Shown here in pieces: positions 1 to 10,200 of a DNA stretch of 64,000 bases. The stretch is from the NCBI GenBank assembly GCA_043783625.1, contig JAYVZE010000161.1, positions 1 through 64,000 on the forward strand, read 5' to 3'. A model generated the notes under the pieces. The model searched no databases. It was not told where the DNA came from and was given only the letters and a program-made list of their open reading frames with translations. The position numbers and the translations under genes are program-made. Positions within the stretch are counted from its first letter, which is position 1. Every line of letters begins with the position of its first letter. Source of the DNA: JAFDVL01 sp043783625 (GTDB taxonomy: Bacteria; Acidobacteriota; Blastocatellia; RBC074).

Positions 1-125
1 CCCCTTAATTCACCTACTTCAGGAGTGTCCGTTACAAATTCCACCTACTTCACTTTCTAAGCAGTTGAACTTGTTAGACTTATAACCGGACACTAATGAT
101 ATATTTTGTAGCATTACTGATTTAT

Positions 126-515
126 TCAAGCGGTTGAGAATATTTTCGAGTGTTGGCGCAGCCACTTTGTAATATCACTTATACCCCATTTATCAGATTC
201 GATTGAGAGTACTAGCTCTAGTAATTCACTCAAAGTACAGTCAATCTCGGATCCATTTAGTTTTAAGAAGTAATCTGTCAAGTGAGTAGCAGTACGTTTA
301 TTACCCCCGATCCAAGGATGATTTTTGATAAGACCAAAGCAAAGTGTTGCTGCCTGTTCAAATAGATCATTAGCAGCATAAGCAGCCGCTTGCTGAGGGC
401 GAGCAAGTGCGGATTCAATCAAAGTTCGATCAAATACACCGTAACGAACTTCGTCTAACTGCCGCATTAGTTCGATATGCTCAGTGACAGCTTCGGCATA
501 CGTGAAGTATTGCAT
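126..515 (-). CDS. doc: Doc (death-on-curing) / Fic-fold toxin
   Basis: A 129-residue Doc-like toxin. Doc proteins have the Fic fold, and the characterised phage P1 enzyme phosphorylates EF-Tu to stop translation. The Fic/Doc loop is visible at residues 66-74, HPWIGGNKR, with the expected His66, Asn72, Lys73 and Arg74, and an all-helical body around it. The acidic metal-binding residue usual at position 70 (HxFx[D/E]xNKR) is Gly here, which may alter or weaken activity. The gene begins 4 nt after the upstream antitoxin stop; its ribosome binding site (GGGAG) lies inside the end of the antitoxin gene, so the two are co-transcribed and probably translationally coupled. The family call is strong; activity is uncertain because of Gly70. 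Confidence 0.88.
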   Translation of the reverse strand: MQYFTYAEAVTEHIELMRQLDEVRYGVFDRTLIESALARPQQAAAYAANDLFEQAATLCFGLIKNHPWIGGNKRTATHLTDYFLKLNGSEIDCTLSELLELVLSIESDKWGISDITKWLRQHSKIFSTA

Positions 516-519
516 TTAT

Positions 520-756
520 TCAATCTCCCAACCGTTTCATCTCCGCAAAAGCTTCCTTGAATTTTAAGATAGACTCACTTACTCGTTTTTTTGTTTCGTC
601 GCTGATGGGTGGCAATATCTCGGTAGTAATGACACCGTCATTCAAATGAACGATGAAGAGAGAATTTTCTTCTACACCAGCCTGATGCGCCATCTCAGGC
701 GGCATCGTAGCCGCCCAGCCATGTTCTCTCGGTTGAAAGGTTAATAAGTTAGACAT
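520..756 (-). CDS. AbrB/SpoVT-like antitoxin
   Basis: A 78-residue protein immediately upstream of the Doc toxin. Residues about 10-50 resemble an AbrB/MazE swapped-hairpin DNA-binding domain (pattern W.A.MPPEMA.QAGV..NS...V, then ILPP). The C-terminal 28 residues are predicted helical and charged, suitable for wrapping and neutralising the toxin. Gene order antitoxin-toxin and the 4-nt gap are typical of type II modules. By analogy with the family it should bind its own promoter and repress the pair. The assignment rests on fold-like pattern and context rather than a diagnostic motif. Confidence 0.72.
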   Translation of the reverse strand: MSNLLTFQPREHGWAATMPPEMAHQAGVEENSLFIVHLNDGVITTEILPPISDETKKRVSESILKFKEAFAEMKRLGD

Positions 757-764
757 TTTACATT

Positions 765-770
765 ACCTCC
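765..770 (-). promoter_or_regulatory. Ribosome binding site of the antitoxin
   Basis: GGAGGT on the minus strand, 8 nt before the ATG at 756. It is a near-perfect Shine-Dalgarno sequence and fixes the antitoxin start. It is stronger than the toxin's GGGAG, which agrees with the usual excess of antitoxin. Confidence 0.75.
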
Positions 771-963
771 AATGCTAAAAGGGTTGTTTAAGAATCAGAA
801 TTATATCATTTTCAAAATCATTTGATGAGTTTTAGTAAAAATTTCCAATTGAATCTATCTTTTTGCGATCTTTCATCCCTTTTTATTTTCTAACCTTTTT
901 GCGTTACAATGGAGTCCCTTCAATGCCACAAATAAAATAGATCCAACGGTGCAGGAGACGTTC

Positions 964-3900
964 ATGAACTTCCACAGCCTCAGCAAGGTATTTACTTCGT
1001 TATTAATTTTGATTCTCGCTTTTCCTTCTCAATTAAACGCGCAAACGAAACCCGTTCCGCGACCTGCGCCAAAGCCGCTCGCGGCATCGCCAAGCCTCGA
1101 ATCCGTCATCACGGAAATTAGTAAAATGCAGCCCGTTGAGCCGCGCATAAAAAATCCGTCTAACCCTGACGATAAACCTCCTGCGGACAATGCTCCACTG
1201 GAAGAGTTGTTGAATTATTGGCAACGCCACTCTTATCAAAGTCAGGACAGTAAAAACGCACCATCCGAAATCGTCAATCAAAGGTTACTGGATGCCTGCG
1301 TGAATCGTCCTGAGACTTGTAATCCTTTTTTGAGATTGTTTCCGAAAACGTCAACGACGTTCGATGCCTTATATCAAATGGTGCAGGAAACTCCTGAAAA
1401 TGAAAGACAGGGACTTTATCAGATCAAAAATTACCTCGGCGCAAATAGTCAATATTTTCGTGAAGAATTGTTAGCGCGTGCGCAGATTGATCGAAGCAGC
1501 GGCTTCAGTGAGTTGGCACAGGTTGACTGGAATGCGGTTAAGCCGATTATTGAGAAAATGACAAAGAGCAGTGATCCAATGCAAGCGTTTGAGGCACTGA
1601 GGCTTAGTTATCAACATGCTGTGGAGGTGAAGGATTCTGCGCAAGCTGAAATGATACTTACCAGATTAAAGGAAATAATTGCCAATCGTCAATCGCTCCC
1701 TTATCAACGAAGCATGGGGATTCAGATGCTCATGGAAGGTAAATGGGAAGGCAGGGATGATTGGTTTCTTTCACTTTTTAGTGATCCCGCTTTGACGGGC
1801 ATCAAACCGCCACAAACTGAAAACCCGCAACCTGATCGTAAGAGCAATATTGCGAGTGGAGCGGCTGGTAGTGCCCTTCCAAAAGCTCCTGTACGGGATT
1901 TCAGCGAAAATATGCTGGCTCGTGTCAATACATCGAACGATGACGAATTGATTTCCAAAATTATCAAGCTCGTAGAAAGTCCTGACTCTTCAATTCATAA
2001 CGCTGCCGTCAGTTTCCTAGTCTCAGCACGAAGAGGGGCGAGGTATTCTCAATCATCTGGAAAGATGGAAGAATCACCGGTTTCTCAAGATATAACGCAA
2101 GCCTTGATGCCCTGGCTGACGAATAAAAATTGGGCGCAGGCGTCAGGGCGCGGGGGGTTCTTGTACCTGCTATCTGTGAAACCAAAGCCAGAATATGTTC
2201 CAGCAATGATGTCTATTCTTGCTGATGAATCAGAAGAGGACAGTGTTAAGAGATCGGCGGTGTCTGTCTTGATCGGCATTGATAAGACCAGATTTATTCC
2301 GTTTTTTAAGAGTTCGCTTTCAACCACGAAAGATGAGCTTCGTTCTTATCTGGCAATGGTAGTTTATTTTGAGAATGGATTTTCAGATGAGGAAATAGTC
2401 AATGGATTAGAAGCGTTTACTCGCTCTGAGATTGCCGAAGAAGCGAAGACAGGTGGAAGGAACAGAGGGCGAGAGATGCAAAACATTTCACTGGATGAAC
2501 TGATTGGTTCTGTGATGAATAACGGGCAACCTCGCTCGCTCACCGATGGAGTAATTCTGCGAATCCTTGAGAGAGTCAAGGAATTACGTCCGAAGGAACC
2601 AGTGATTTCCCAACGCTTACAAGCAAGGTTGGTATATGAAAAAAATCGAATCGCCCAACTCAATTTTCTTGAGCGCATTCGCAGTGGAGATGTTTCCCCG
2701 AACTCAATGACCTATGCCTTATCTGAGCGCGAAGAATTTCAGAAAAATGTCAGTGAAACATTGCTTTCGCTGGTTTCAGAAGGCGGCTACGTCGCAGGAA
2801 TTGCTTCAGTGATGCTGGGTGAAAACGGACGCTCGCAGGAAATTCTGAGCGGCAAAGACAGCAAGGCACAATTCGCTTTGTTGGTATCGGCGCGATACCT
2901 GCGAGACAAATTACTCGTGATGGAAATTATGCCCTTGCTCAGCAATCCGGCTTTGGTCACAGTAGCGGAAAATTATTTAGAAATGGAAAACAGCCGCGCT
3001 GCACGCGAGATGATTTGGGCGCACCATCCGAATCAGGCTTGGATTGTAGGTGAAGGAAGTCAGACAGATGCCACCAAGATACCTGACGAAGTTAGGTCAA
3101 AAGGTGTATCAAAAAAAGATCACGAAAAAAAATTCCAGAAAGAAATTCTCGTGGAGAAGAGCGTTGATACAATATTTGCGTTTATTCCTCCAGACTATTC
3201 TCAGGTAGCAGCAAACAATTCTCCCGTGATCGTTGTTCGTATTAGAGGTGAGGCAGCCGAACTTAGCCTGCAAAATTCCAAAGGTTTTCAAAAGAAAAGA
3301 ATGCTGTCGAGTGCTGAATTGAAAGAATTGAAATCCATTCTTTCTCAGCCGGAGATCGAAGATTTAAACCCTGAAGTCTATTCTTTTCTGAATCCTTTTG
3401 ACAGCATAAACTGTTCGGAATTTTTGCGAGTTGGAAAAGATTCGGGGCGACGAATTATTCTGCAAAACTTGCGTCGTGCACCTAAAAAAGACGCTACGCC
3501 TTATGAGCAGCTTTCAGGAATTTTTTATTCGTTGATGCGAACGGGAGATTTCAAAATTCGCTATGACATTGAAGATAAAATCAAAGGTGTCGAAGTCGTT
3601 TATGCGGATGAAAAGAATCCAATTTACCGGGTAGGAATGGAGAAAAAAGAATTGCGGATTTTTACTCGAATTTCAGAATCCACCCCAAGTACAAATGAAC
3701 CTCGCAACCCGGCGCAGTGGTATGTTTTTGATGGAGGAAAATTAGGCGGAGTGACAACCTCCCCGTCTTTATTAGCTGAATCATTCGAGGTAAATAATGA
3801 GCTGGCAAAAATCAGGCAGGACGGAAGTCGGGTTGCCAGATTTTTGAGCGTGATTCCGTCAAAGCAAATTGCGTACATTACGAAAGATTCACCAACGGAT

Positions 3901-4509
3901 GATGCAGGAATCTTTAAATTCACCTTCGGGGGAAAACCGGAGAAGATTCTCAGCGGAAATTTTTATGGATTGGAAGTTACTACGGATGAAAAATGGTTGG
4001 TTACTACACGGGTCGAATATTCTGGCGAAGCAAGTAAAAGCCCCTACATGCTCGTACGCGTAAATTTGCAGACGAAAGAAGAATATTTAGTCAGGCTCAC
4101 AGCAGTGCAAGGTGCGTTGTATCCACATGCTCCGATGCCTGGAGGCAGTAAAATCTTGCTCGCTCCAATCCAAGTTGGAGGAAGTACCGAGTCAAATAAA
4201 AAATCATATTGGTTAGATGGGCGAACGGGTACTTTGCAGGAAGCAACGGGCGATTTGCGTCCACTGATTTCGAAAACGTTCATGCCACTTCAACCATCAG
4301 CCATACCTCATTCGTATTGGGTTGCGTTTTTCGACACGGCCAAAGGTGCGGGGACATTTGGATTGTATAATGTTGAGAATTTTACCTTTCAACCTCTAAT
4401 GGAATTACCGAAGCTGGAAGTGGCAAGCACCAGCATTTGGGCTGATGAAACAAGTGGGTATGTGTATTTGGTGCATGAAGGGAATCTGCTGCGGATGCCT
4501 TTAAAATAA
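964..4509 (+). CDS. Secreted HEAT-like solenoid / beta-propeller protein, unknown function
   Basis: About 1181 residues. I place the start at ATG 964, not the upstream GTG at 949, because AGGAG (952-956) is 7 nt before it and the signal peptide (hydrophobic LLILILAFPSQLNA, cut before QTK) begins there. A proline/lysine-rich linker follows, then a long alpha-helical region (about residues 90-740) whose repeated leucine-rich helices resemble HEAT/ARM-type solenoids. The last 350 residues are beta-rich, with TolB/propeller-like strands. No catalytic motif is recognised. It stands alone: the toxin-antitoxin pair diverges upstream and a 230-nt gap follows. A periplasmic or surface scaffold is the most that can be inferred. 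Confidence 0.72.
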   Translation: MNFHSLSKVFTSLLILILAFPSQLNAQTKPVPRPAPKPLAASPSLESVITEISKMQPVEPRIKNPSNPDDKPPADNAPLEELLNYWQRHSYQSQDSKNAPSEIVNQRLLDACVNRPETCNPFLRLFPKTSTTFDALYQMVQETPENERQGLYQIKNYLGANSQYFREELLARAQIDRSSGFSELAQVDWNAVKPIIEKMTKSSDPMQAFEALRLSYQHAVEVKDSAQAEMILTRLKEIIANRQSLPYQRSMGIQMLMEGKWEGRDDWFLSLFSDPALTGIKPPQTENPQPDRKSNIASGAAGSALPKAPVRDFSENMLARVNTSNDDELISKIIKLVESPDSSIHNAAVSFLVSARRGARYSQSSGKMEESPVSQDITQALMPWLTNKNWAQASGRGGFLYLLSVKPKPEYVPAMMSILADESEEDSVKRSAVSVLIGIDKTRFIPFFKSSLSTTKDELRSYLAMVVYFENGFSDEEIVNGLEAFTRSEIAEEAKTGGRNRGREMQNISLDELIGSVMNNGQPRSLTDGVILRILERVKELRPKEPVISQRLQARLVYEKNRIAQLNFLERIRSGDVSPNSMTYALSEREEFQKNVSETLLSLVSEGGYVAGIASVMLGENGRSQEILSGKDSKAQFALLVSARYLRDKLLVMEIMPLLSNPALVTVAENYLEMENSRAAREMIWAHHPNQAWIVGEGSQTDATKIPDEVRSKGVSKKDHEKKFQKEILVEKSVDTIFAFIPPDYSQVAANNSPVIVVRIRGEAAELSLQNSKGFQKKRMLSSAELKELKSILSQPEIEDLNPEVYSFLNPFDSINCSEFLRVGKDSGRRIILQNLRRAPKKDATPYEQLSGIFYSLMRTGDFKIRYDIEDKIKGVEVVYADEKNPIYRVGMEKKELRIFTRISESTPSTNEPRNPAQWYVFDGGKLGGVTTSPSLLAESFEVNNELAKIRQDGSRVARFLSVIPSKQIAYITKDSPTDDAGIFKFTFGGKPEKILSGNFYGLEVTTDEKWLVTTRVEYSGEASKSPYMLVRVNLQTKEEYLVRLTAVQGALYPHAPMPGGSKILLAPIQVGGSTESNKKSYWLDGRTGTLQEATGDLRPLISKTFMPLQPSAIPHSYWVAFFDTAKGAGTFGLYNVENFTFQPLMELPKLEVASTSIWADETSGYVYLVHEGNLLRMPLK

Positions 4510-4738
4510 AGACCATTGGAATTCCTACTCTCATAATTCTCCAGAATATTATTTGCCGGAGGTAGAAAACAGGACGTTGCAACCTGTCAAAGGCGAGTGT
4601 AAATCCATCCGGGATGAAAAATTTCATCCACTGCGAGTGCGTCCTCTTTCTCGCTAAATTGTGTTATAGTATTGCCTGTCGTGAATCCACGAGCAAAATT
4701 TCACGCTCAAGTTACAACTAAATTCCAAAAATAAACTT

Positions 4739-7093
4739 ATGAACAAATCACGCAAGATTTTCTTCTTTGTTTCCTGCACGATCATTTCAATTGCGGCGTA
4801 CGTGCTGGCGCAACATGGCCCCGGTTCAAAAAATCCGCTTGAAGGAAAAGCCGAAGCCATCGAAGCGGGCAAGCGGATGTATGATTCCGTCTGCGCGGGC
4901 TGTCACGGCTCCAAAGGCGATGGCGGACGCGGGCCGGCGCTCAATAAGGGAACCTTCAAACACGGCAACGAAGATGCACAGATTTTTGATGTGATTAAGA
5001 ATGGAATCAGCGGGACTTCAATGCCTGCGACGGGATTGAAGGATGAAGAAGTCTGGCAGCTCGTCAGTTTTATTCGTTCGATGGGCGGTTCCAGTGCTGA
5101 AAAAATTACCGGAAATCTGACGGCGGGAGAAGCTACATTCAAGGCGAATTGTGCGGGATGCCACATGGTCAACGGCACAGGTAGCCGCTACGCGAATGAC
5201 CTTTCGACGATTGGAAATTTGAGCGTGGATGAACTGAAAAAACGGATTTTGAAACCGGGTTCGAGTGAAGGCTACACATCAAGTTTTGTGGAAGTGAAAA
5301 CGAAAGATGGCAAAGTCATCAAGGGCTTGCGCCGCAATGAAGATACGTTTTCGCTGGCTCTTTTCGGGCGCGATGAAGAATATTATTTACTGAAGAAAAA
5401 AGACCTCGCGGAAATCAAATACGCTGAAAAATCAATTATGCCTGACACTTTCGGCAAGCGATTGAATGCTGAAGAGATGGACAATTTGCTCGCGTATTTA
5501 AAATCGCTGAAATCACCGGATTTATCGAAAGCTGCGCTGACTCCGATCAAAGGTGGAGTCAGTTTTGACCGCATCGTGAACGCCAAAAAAGAGCCGCAGA
5601 ACTGGTTCACGTATTTCGGCGATTATCAGGGGCAACATTATTCGCTGCTCAAGCAAATCAATCTCAACAACATTTCAAATGTGCAAACGGCGTGGACTTT
5701 TCAACCGCAGGGCAACGGCGGCATGCAGGCTTCGCCGTTGGTCGTAGACGGCATTATGTACGTCACTGCCGCTTCGAATTATGCGTATGCGTTGGATGCC
5801 GCAACCGGAAAAACTTTGTGGACGTATAAATATCAGGCGAAAGACCCGGTCAATCACGACGTGAAGGGAAATCCGAATCGCGGCTTTGCGATGTTGGACG
5901 GGCGTTTATTTATGTGTTCGGGTGATGCGCATTTGATCGCGCTGGACGCAAAAACTGGAACGGAACTTTGGAAAACAGAAATGGCTTCGGCGGCGGACGG
6001 CTACTTTTCCTATATGGCTCCGCTGGCGATCAAGGATAAAATTATTGCCGGACACGGCGGCGGAGAATACGGCGTACGCGGCTTCGTAGACGCGTACGAT
6101 CCTGCGACAGGCAAGCGGCTGTGGCGTTTTTGGACGATTCCCGGCCCCGGAGAATTCGGCAATGAAACGTGGGCAGGCGACAGTTGGAAAAACGGCGCAG
6201 GGCCGACGTGGACGACCGGAACTTATGATCCTGAAACCGACACGCTGTATTGGCAAGTTGGAAATCCGGGGCCGGATTTAAATGGCGACATGCGCAAAGG
6301 CGATAATTTGTTTTCCTGTTCGGTCGTCGCGCTCGACCCGAAAAAAGGGAAGCGCAAATGGCATTTTCAATTCACTCCGCATGACCTTTTTGATTGGGAC
6401 GCGAACGAGACTCCGATGCTCGTGGATCTGATGTGGAAAGGCAAAATGCGCAAGGTAATGTTGCACGCAAATCGTAACGCTTTTTTCTATGTGGTGGATC
6501 GTGAGACGGGAGAATTTTTATTCGGAACTCCCTTCGCACGACAAAATTGGGCGAAAGGATTGGATGCCAAAGGTCGTCCGATTTTAGAAGGAAAAGTGCC
6601 GACGTATGAAGGTACGCTGGTGTATCCCAGCTTAACCGGAGGCACGAATTGGCAATCGCCATCGTACGATCCTGAGAGCGGATTTTTTATTTTCACTTAC
6701 AGAGAACAAGGAAATATTTACGTCAAAGAAGACCAGAAATTCGAGATGGGGAAATCGTACTGGGGCGGCAAATTTTTCCCGCCCGGCGAAAAAGATTGGG
6801 GCGGAGTGATGGCGCTTGATCCGGCGACGGGCAAGAAAATGTGGGATTATAAATTGAACTCTGGCGGACTCGGCAACGGCTTAATTTCTACCGCAGGCGG
6901 CGTGACGTTTGCGACGACTACGGATGGTTATGTGTTAGGCTTGAATACGAAAACCGGAAAATTGCTCTGGAAGACACAAACCGGAGGCGACCCGCACGCT
7001 TCACCGATTAGCTATGCGGTGAATGGCAGGCAGTTTGTGGCGTGTTCGATGGGCGGGATTTTGTTTAGTTGGGCGTTACCGGAAGTTGAGTAA
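4739..7093 (+). CDS. Dihaem cytochrome c - PQQ quinoprotein dehydrogenase
   Basis: 784 residues. A signal peptide (residues 1-25) is followed by a first cytochrome c domain with CAGCH at 52-56, a second with CAGCH at 138-142 and a distal Met in a KSIMPDTF segment near 235, then an eight-bladed PQQ propeller (about 285-784) with repeated A.DA.TGK..W docking motifs. The conserved core GDSWKNG, PGP and PHDLFDWDAN is present. The vicinal Cys-Cys ring common in PQQ alcohol dehydrogenases is absent (HDVKG there), so the substrate cannot be assigned as methanol or ethanol. It should oxidise an alcohol or sugar in the periplasm and pass electrons through its own haems. It has a paralogue lacking haem domains at 27371-29053. 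The C-terminal stop lies in a GTTGAGTAACGAG sequence also found after the PSD1 gene. Confidence 0.9.
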   Translation: MNKSRKIFFFVSCTIISIAAYVLAQHGPGSKNPLEGKAEAIEAGKRMYDSVCAGCHGSKGDGGRGPALNKGTFKHGNEDAQIFDVIKNGISGTSMPATGLKDEEVWQLVSFIRSMGGSSAEKITGNLTAGEATFKANCAGCHMVNGTGSRYANDLSTIGNLSVDELKKRILKPGSSEGYTSSFVEVKTKDGKVIKGLRRNEDTFSLALFGRDEEYYLLKKKDLAEIKYAEKSIMPDTFGKRLNAEEMDNLLAYLKSLKSPDLSKAALTPIKGGVSFDRIVNAKKEPQNWFTYFGDYQGQHYSLLKQINLNNISNVQTAWTFQPQGNGGMQASPLVVDGIMYVTAASNYAYALDAATGKTLWTYKYQAKDPVNHDVKGNPNRGFAMLDGRLFMCSGDAHLIALDAKTGTELWKTEMASAADGYFSYMAPLAIKDKIIAGHGGGEYGVRGFVDAYDPATGKRLWRFWTIPGPGEFGNETWAGDSWKNGAGPTWTTGTYDPETDTLYWQVGNPGPDLNGDMRKGDNLFSCSVVALDPKKGKRKWHFQFTPHDLFDWDANETPMLVDLMWKGKMRKVMLHANRNAFFYVVDRETGEFLFGTPFARQNWAKGLDAKGRPILEGKVPTYEGTLVYPSLTGGTNWQSPSYDPESGFFIFTYREQGNIYVKEDQKFEMGKSYWGGKFFPPGEKDWGGVMALDPATGKKMWDYKLNSGGLGNGLISTAGGVTFATTTDGYVLGLNTKTGKLLWKTQTGGDPHASPISYAVNGRQFVACSMGGILFSWALPEVE

Positions 7094-7110
7094 CGAGCAT
7101 TGGTTATGGA

Positions 7111-7244
7111 AAATTTATCCACGAAGAACACGAAGGGACACGAAGTAGGGAAAAAGTTTGCACGATTAGAAAACAATTTTTTACTGTTTGATTCAGTTTT
7201 TGGTTTTTTCTTCGTGTCCCTTCGTGTTCTTCGTGGATAAATTT
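7111..7244. repeat. Palindromic element with 35-bp perfect arms
   Basis: Arms 7111-7145 and 7210-7244 are exact reverse complements over 35 bp, with a 64-bp centre. The arm carries iterated CGAAGAACACGAAGGGACAC units. It fills most of the gap between the quinoprotein and the PSD1 gene. No ORF or transposase is present; it resembles a MITE/REP-like repeat and its transcript could fold as one long hairpin. Confidence 0.85.
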
Positions 7245-7291
7245 TTATTTCAGCTAATGTATAATTAGGGCCGTACTGATTTGAGGTTGAA

Positions 7292-10200
7292 ATGACAAAG
7301 CGAATAATAATACTGGCAATTATTGTAATCTTCATTTCCGCAGTTTTTTGGCAAACGAAGTCAGATGCTGTGCAGACTGTTGATTTCGTGCGCGACATTC
7401 AACCAATCTTCAAAGCCAATTGCGAACGCTGTCACGGTGCAAAAATATCGCAAGCGGATTTGCGACTGGATGAAAAAAGCTTTGCCGTAAGAGTTATCAC
7501 TCCCGGCAACAGCAAGGCCTCCCGCCTAATGCAACGAATTTTAGGGGAAGGCGGCGAAGCAAGAATGCCAATGGGCAGCGATTCGTTAAAGCCGGAACAA
7601 ATTGATTTAATTCGAAGATGGATTGACGCAGGTGCGATTTGGGATGCGAAGACAGCTTCAGCAACTCAAAACTCATCACTTAACCAGCATTGGTCTTTCG
7701 TTGCACCTGTCCGTTCAGCCATTCCTGAAGTCAAAAACAAAGCCTGGATAAAAAATCCAATTGATAATTTTGTGTTGGCGAAGCTCGAACAGAATGGACT
7801 TGTGCCTTCGCCGGAAGCTGCAAAAACACAGCTCATTCGTCGCCTGAGCCTTGATTTAACTGGCTTGCCTCCGACTATCGAAGAAGTTGAAAAATTTGTT
7901 AGCGACGCTTCGCCCAACGCCTACGAAAAATTAGTGGATCGCTTGCTGGCTTCGCCACACTACGGAGAACAGTGGGGGCGACACTGGCTGGACGTAGCGC
8001 GTTATGCTGACACGAACGGATTTGAAAAAGATCAGGCGCGCACGATCTGGCCGTATCGTGATTGGGTCATCAAAGCGATGAATCAAAATATGCCGTTCGA
8101 TCAATTCACGATTGAACAATTGGCGGGAGACCTGTTGCCGCATCCGACACTCGATCAAAAAATCGCGACGGGATTTTTGCGCAATTCGATGCGCAACGAA
8201 GAAGGTTCAGTTTATCCAGAACAGTTTCGCGTCGAAGCTTTGACTGATCGCGTAGACACGATGGGCAAGGCGTTTCTGGGCTTGACGGTGAATTGCGCGC
8301 AATGCCACACGCATAAATTCGATCCGATCAAACACGATGAATATTATAAATTCTACGCGTTTTTTAATTCCGACGAAGAGCCATACTTAGAAGCTCCGAG
8401 CCAGGAAGTTATCGCCAAGCGGGCTGCGATAAAAGACAAAATTGAGAAGATTCAAAATGAAATGTCGGCGAAGGATGCAGGTTTGACCCAACGTTTACAG
8501 GACTGGGAAGCGCAGGCAAGCAAATACGAAGACAAATGGGAAGTCTTAAAAATTGACAGCTTTTATTCATCGCGCGCGAAGATCGAAGAGTATTGCGATG
8601 ATGGTTCGGTGCGCGTCGAATCGTATCGCTACGGTGATGCTTCGTTTGCAGTCAAAGCCAAAACTAACCTGAAAAATATCACGGGCTTTCGCTTGGAATT
8701 TTTGACTGATCCCACTTTGCGCCGCAACGGGCCGGGCGTTTCCAGTGATGGCACGCTTTCGTTGTCAGAATTCGCAGTCGAAGCAAGCAACGGTGACAAA
8801 ACTGAAAAAATAATTTTCAGTCAGGCGCAGTCAGATTTTGAGCGACCAGATTCTCTCGTCAAAAATGTGTTGGATGGTGACACGAAAACCGGATGGAATA
8901 GCGACGCCGGGCCGGGCAAGCGCAATCAAAATCGCAAAATTGTTTTCACTGCGAAAACGCCAGTCGGCTTTGATGGCGGGACAAATCTGGCGTTCACTTT
9001 GGCGCATAATCAAGGCAGTGTACAAATCACTGGACGCTTTCGTTTGTCGGTGACGACGGCTGAAAAACCGCCCTTCGATCCATTGCCGGCGAAGGTGCGA
9101 AATATTCTTTCGATCACTGCCCAACAACGCACGATAGAACAACAGCGCGAAGTTTTGGCTTACTTTATTTCGATAGACGAGAAATGCGCCGACGCGAGCA
9201 AAGCGATTAACGAAGCGTTGAAAGAGTATCCTGACAGCACGACTACATTAACGCTGGCGCAGCGTTCAACTCCGCGCGAAACAAAAATCTTCAAACGTGG
9301 AGATTGGAAAAATAAAGGAGAACCCGTCACGCCAGACACGCCATCGTTTTTAAATCCATTTCCCAAAGATGCGCAGCGCAGCCGTTTAGGTTTAGCGCAA
9401 TGGGTGATTTCAAAAGAGAATCCGCTGACGGCACGAGTCATCGTCAACCGAATCTGGCAACAATATTTTGGCAATGGGTTTGTGGCTTCACCTGAAGATT
9501 TTGGCACGCGCTGTGAAACGCCATCGCATCCTGAGTTGTTGGATTGGCTCGCCATCGCGCTGCGCGATGGGATTTCGGATTTGGGATTGCGGAATGCGGA
9601 TTTGAAGAAAACCAACGCAACAAATAATCCGCAATCCGCAATCGGCAATTCGCAATGGGACATGAAAGCTCTCCATCGCCTCATTGTGACTTCCGCGACC
9701 TATCGCCAATCCTCCAAAGTAACACCACAGCTTTTAGAAAAAGATCCGTACAACAAATGGTTGACGCGCGCCCCGCGCTTGCGCGTCGAAGCTGAAACGA
9801 TTCGAGATTTATCGCTGGCTGCCAGTGGGTTACTCAGCAATAAAATTGGTGGCCCGCCGGTTTTCCCGCCGATTCCTGATGGAGTTCTCGACTTGGGATT
9901 TGGCGGTGCGATGAAATGGGAAACCAGCAAAGGCGAAGACCGTTATCGCCGTGCGATGTATACATTTTGGAAACGCTCTGTGCCATATCCCAGCCTGTCA
10001 ACGTTCGACGCTCCGAACGCTGATTTATCCTGTCCGCGCCGCATTCGCTCAAATACGCCGTTGCAAGCACTGACGACGCTGAATGACAAATTGTTTATGG
10101 AAGCAGCGCAGGGATTGGCTTTGCGTGTCTGGAAAGAAGGCGGCGGCGATGATAAATCGAAATTGCGCTTCGCCTTTCAGCTCTGTACTGCGCGTCAACC

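Noticed and set aside
1..125. Short inverted match AGTGTCCG / CGGACACT and two CACCTACTTCA words at the window edge
   Set aside because: Could be an insertion-sequence end or a terminator, but the arms are only 8 bp and the sequence is cut by the window edge.
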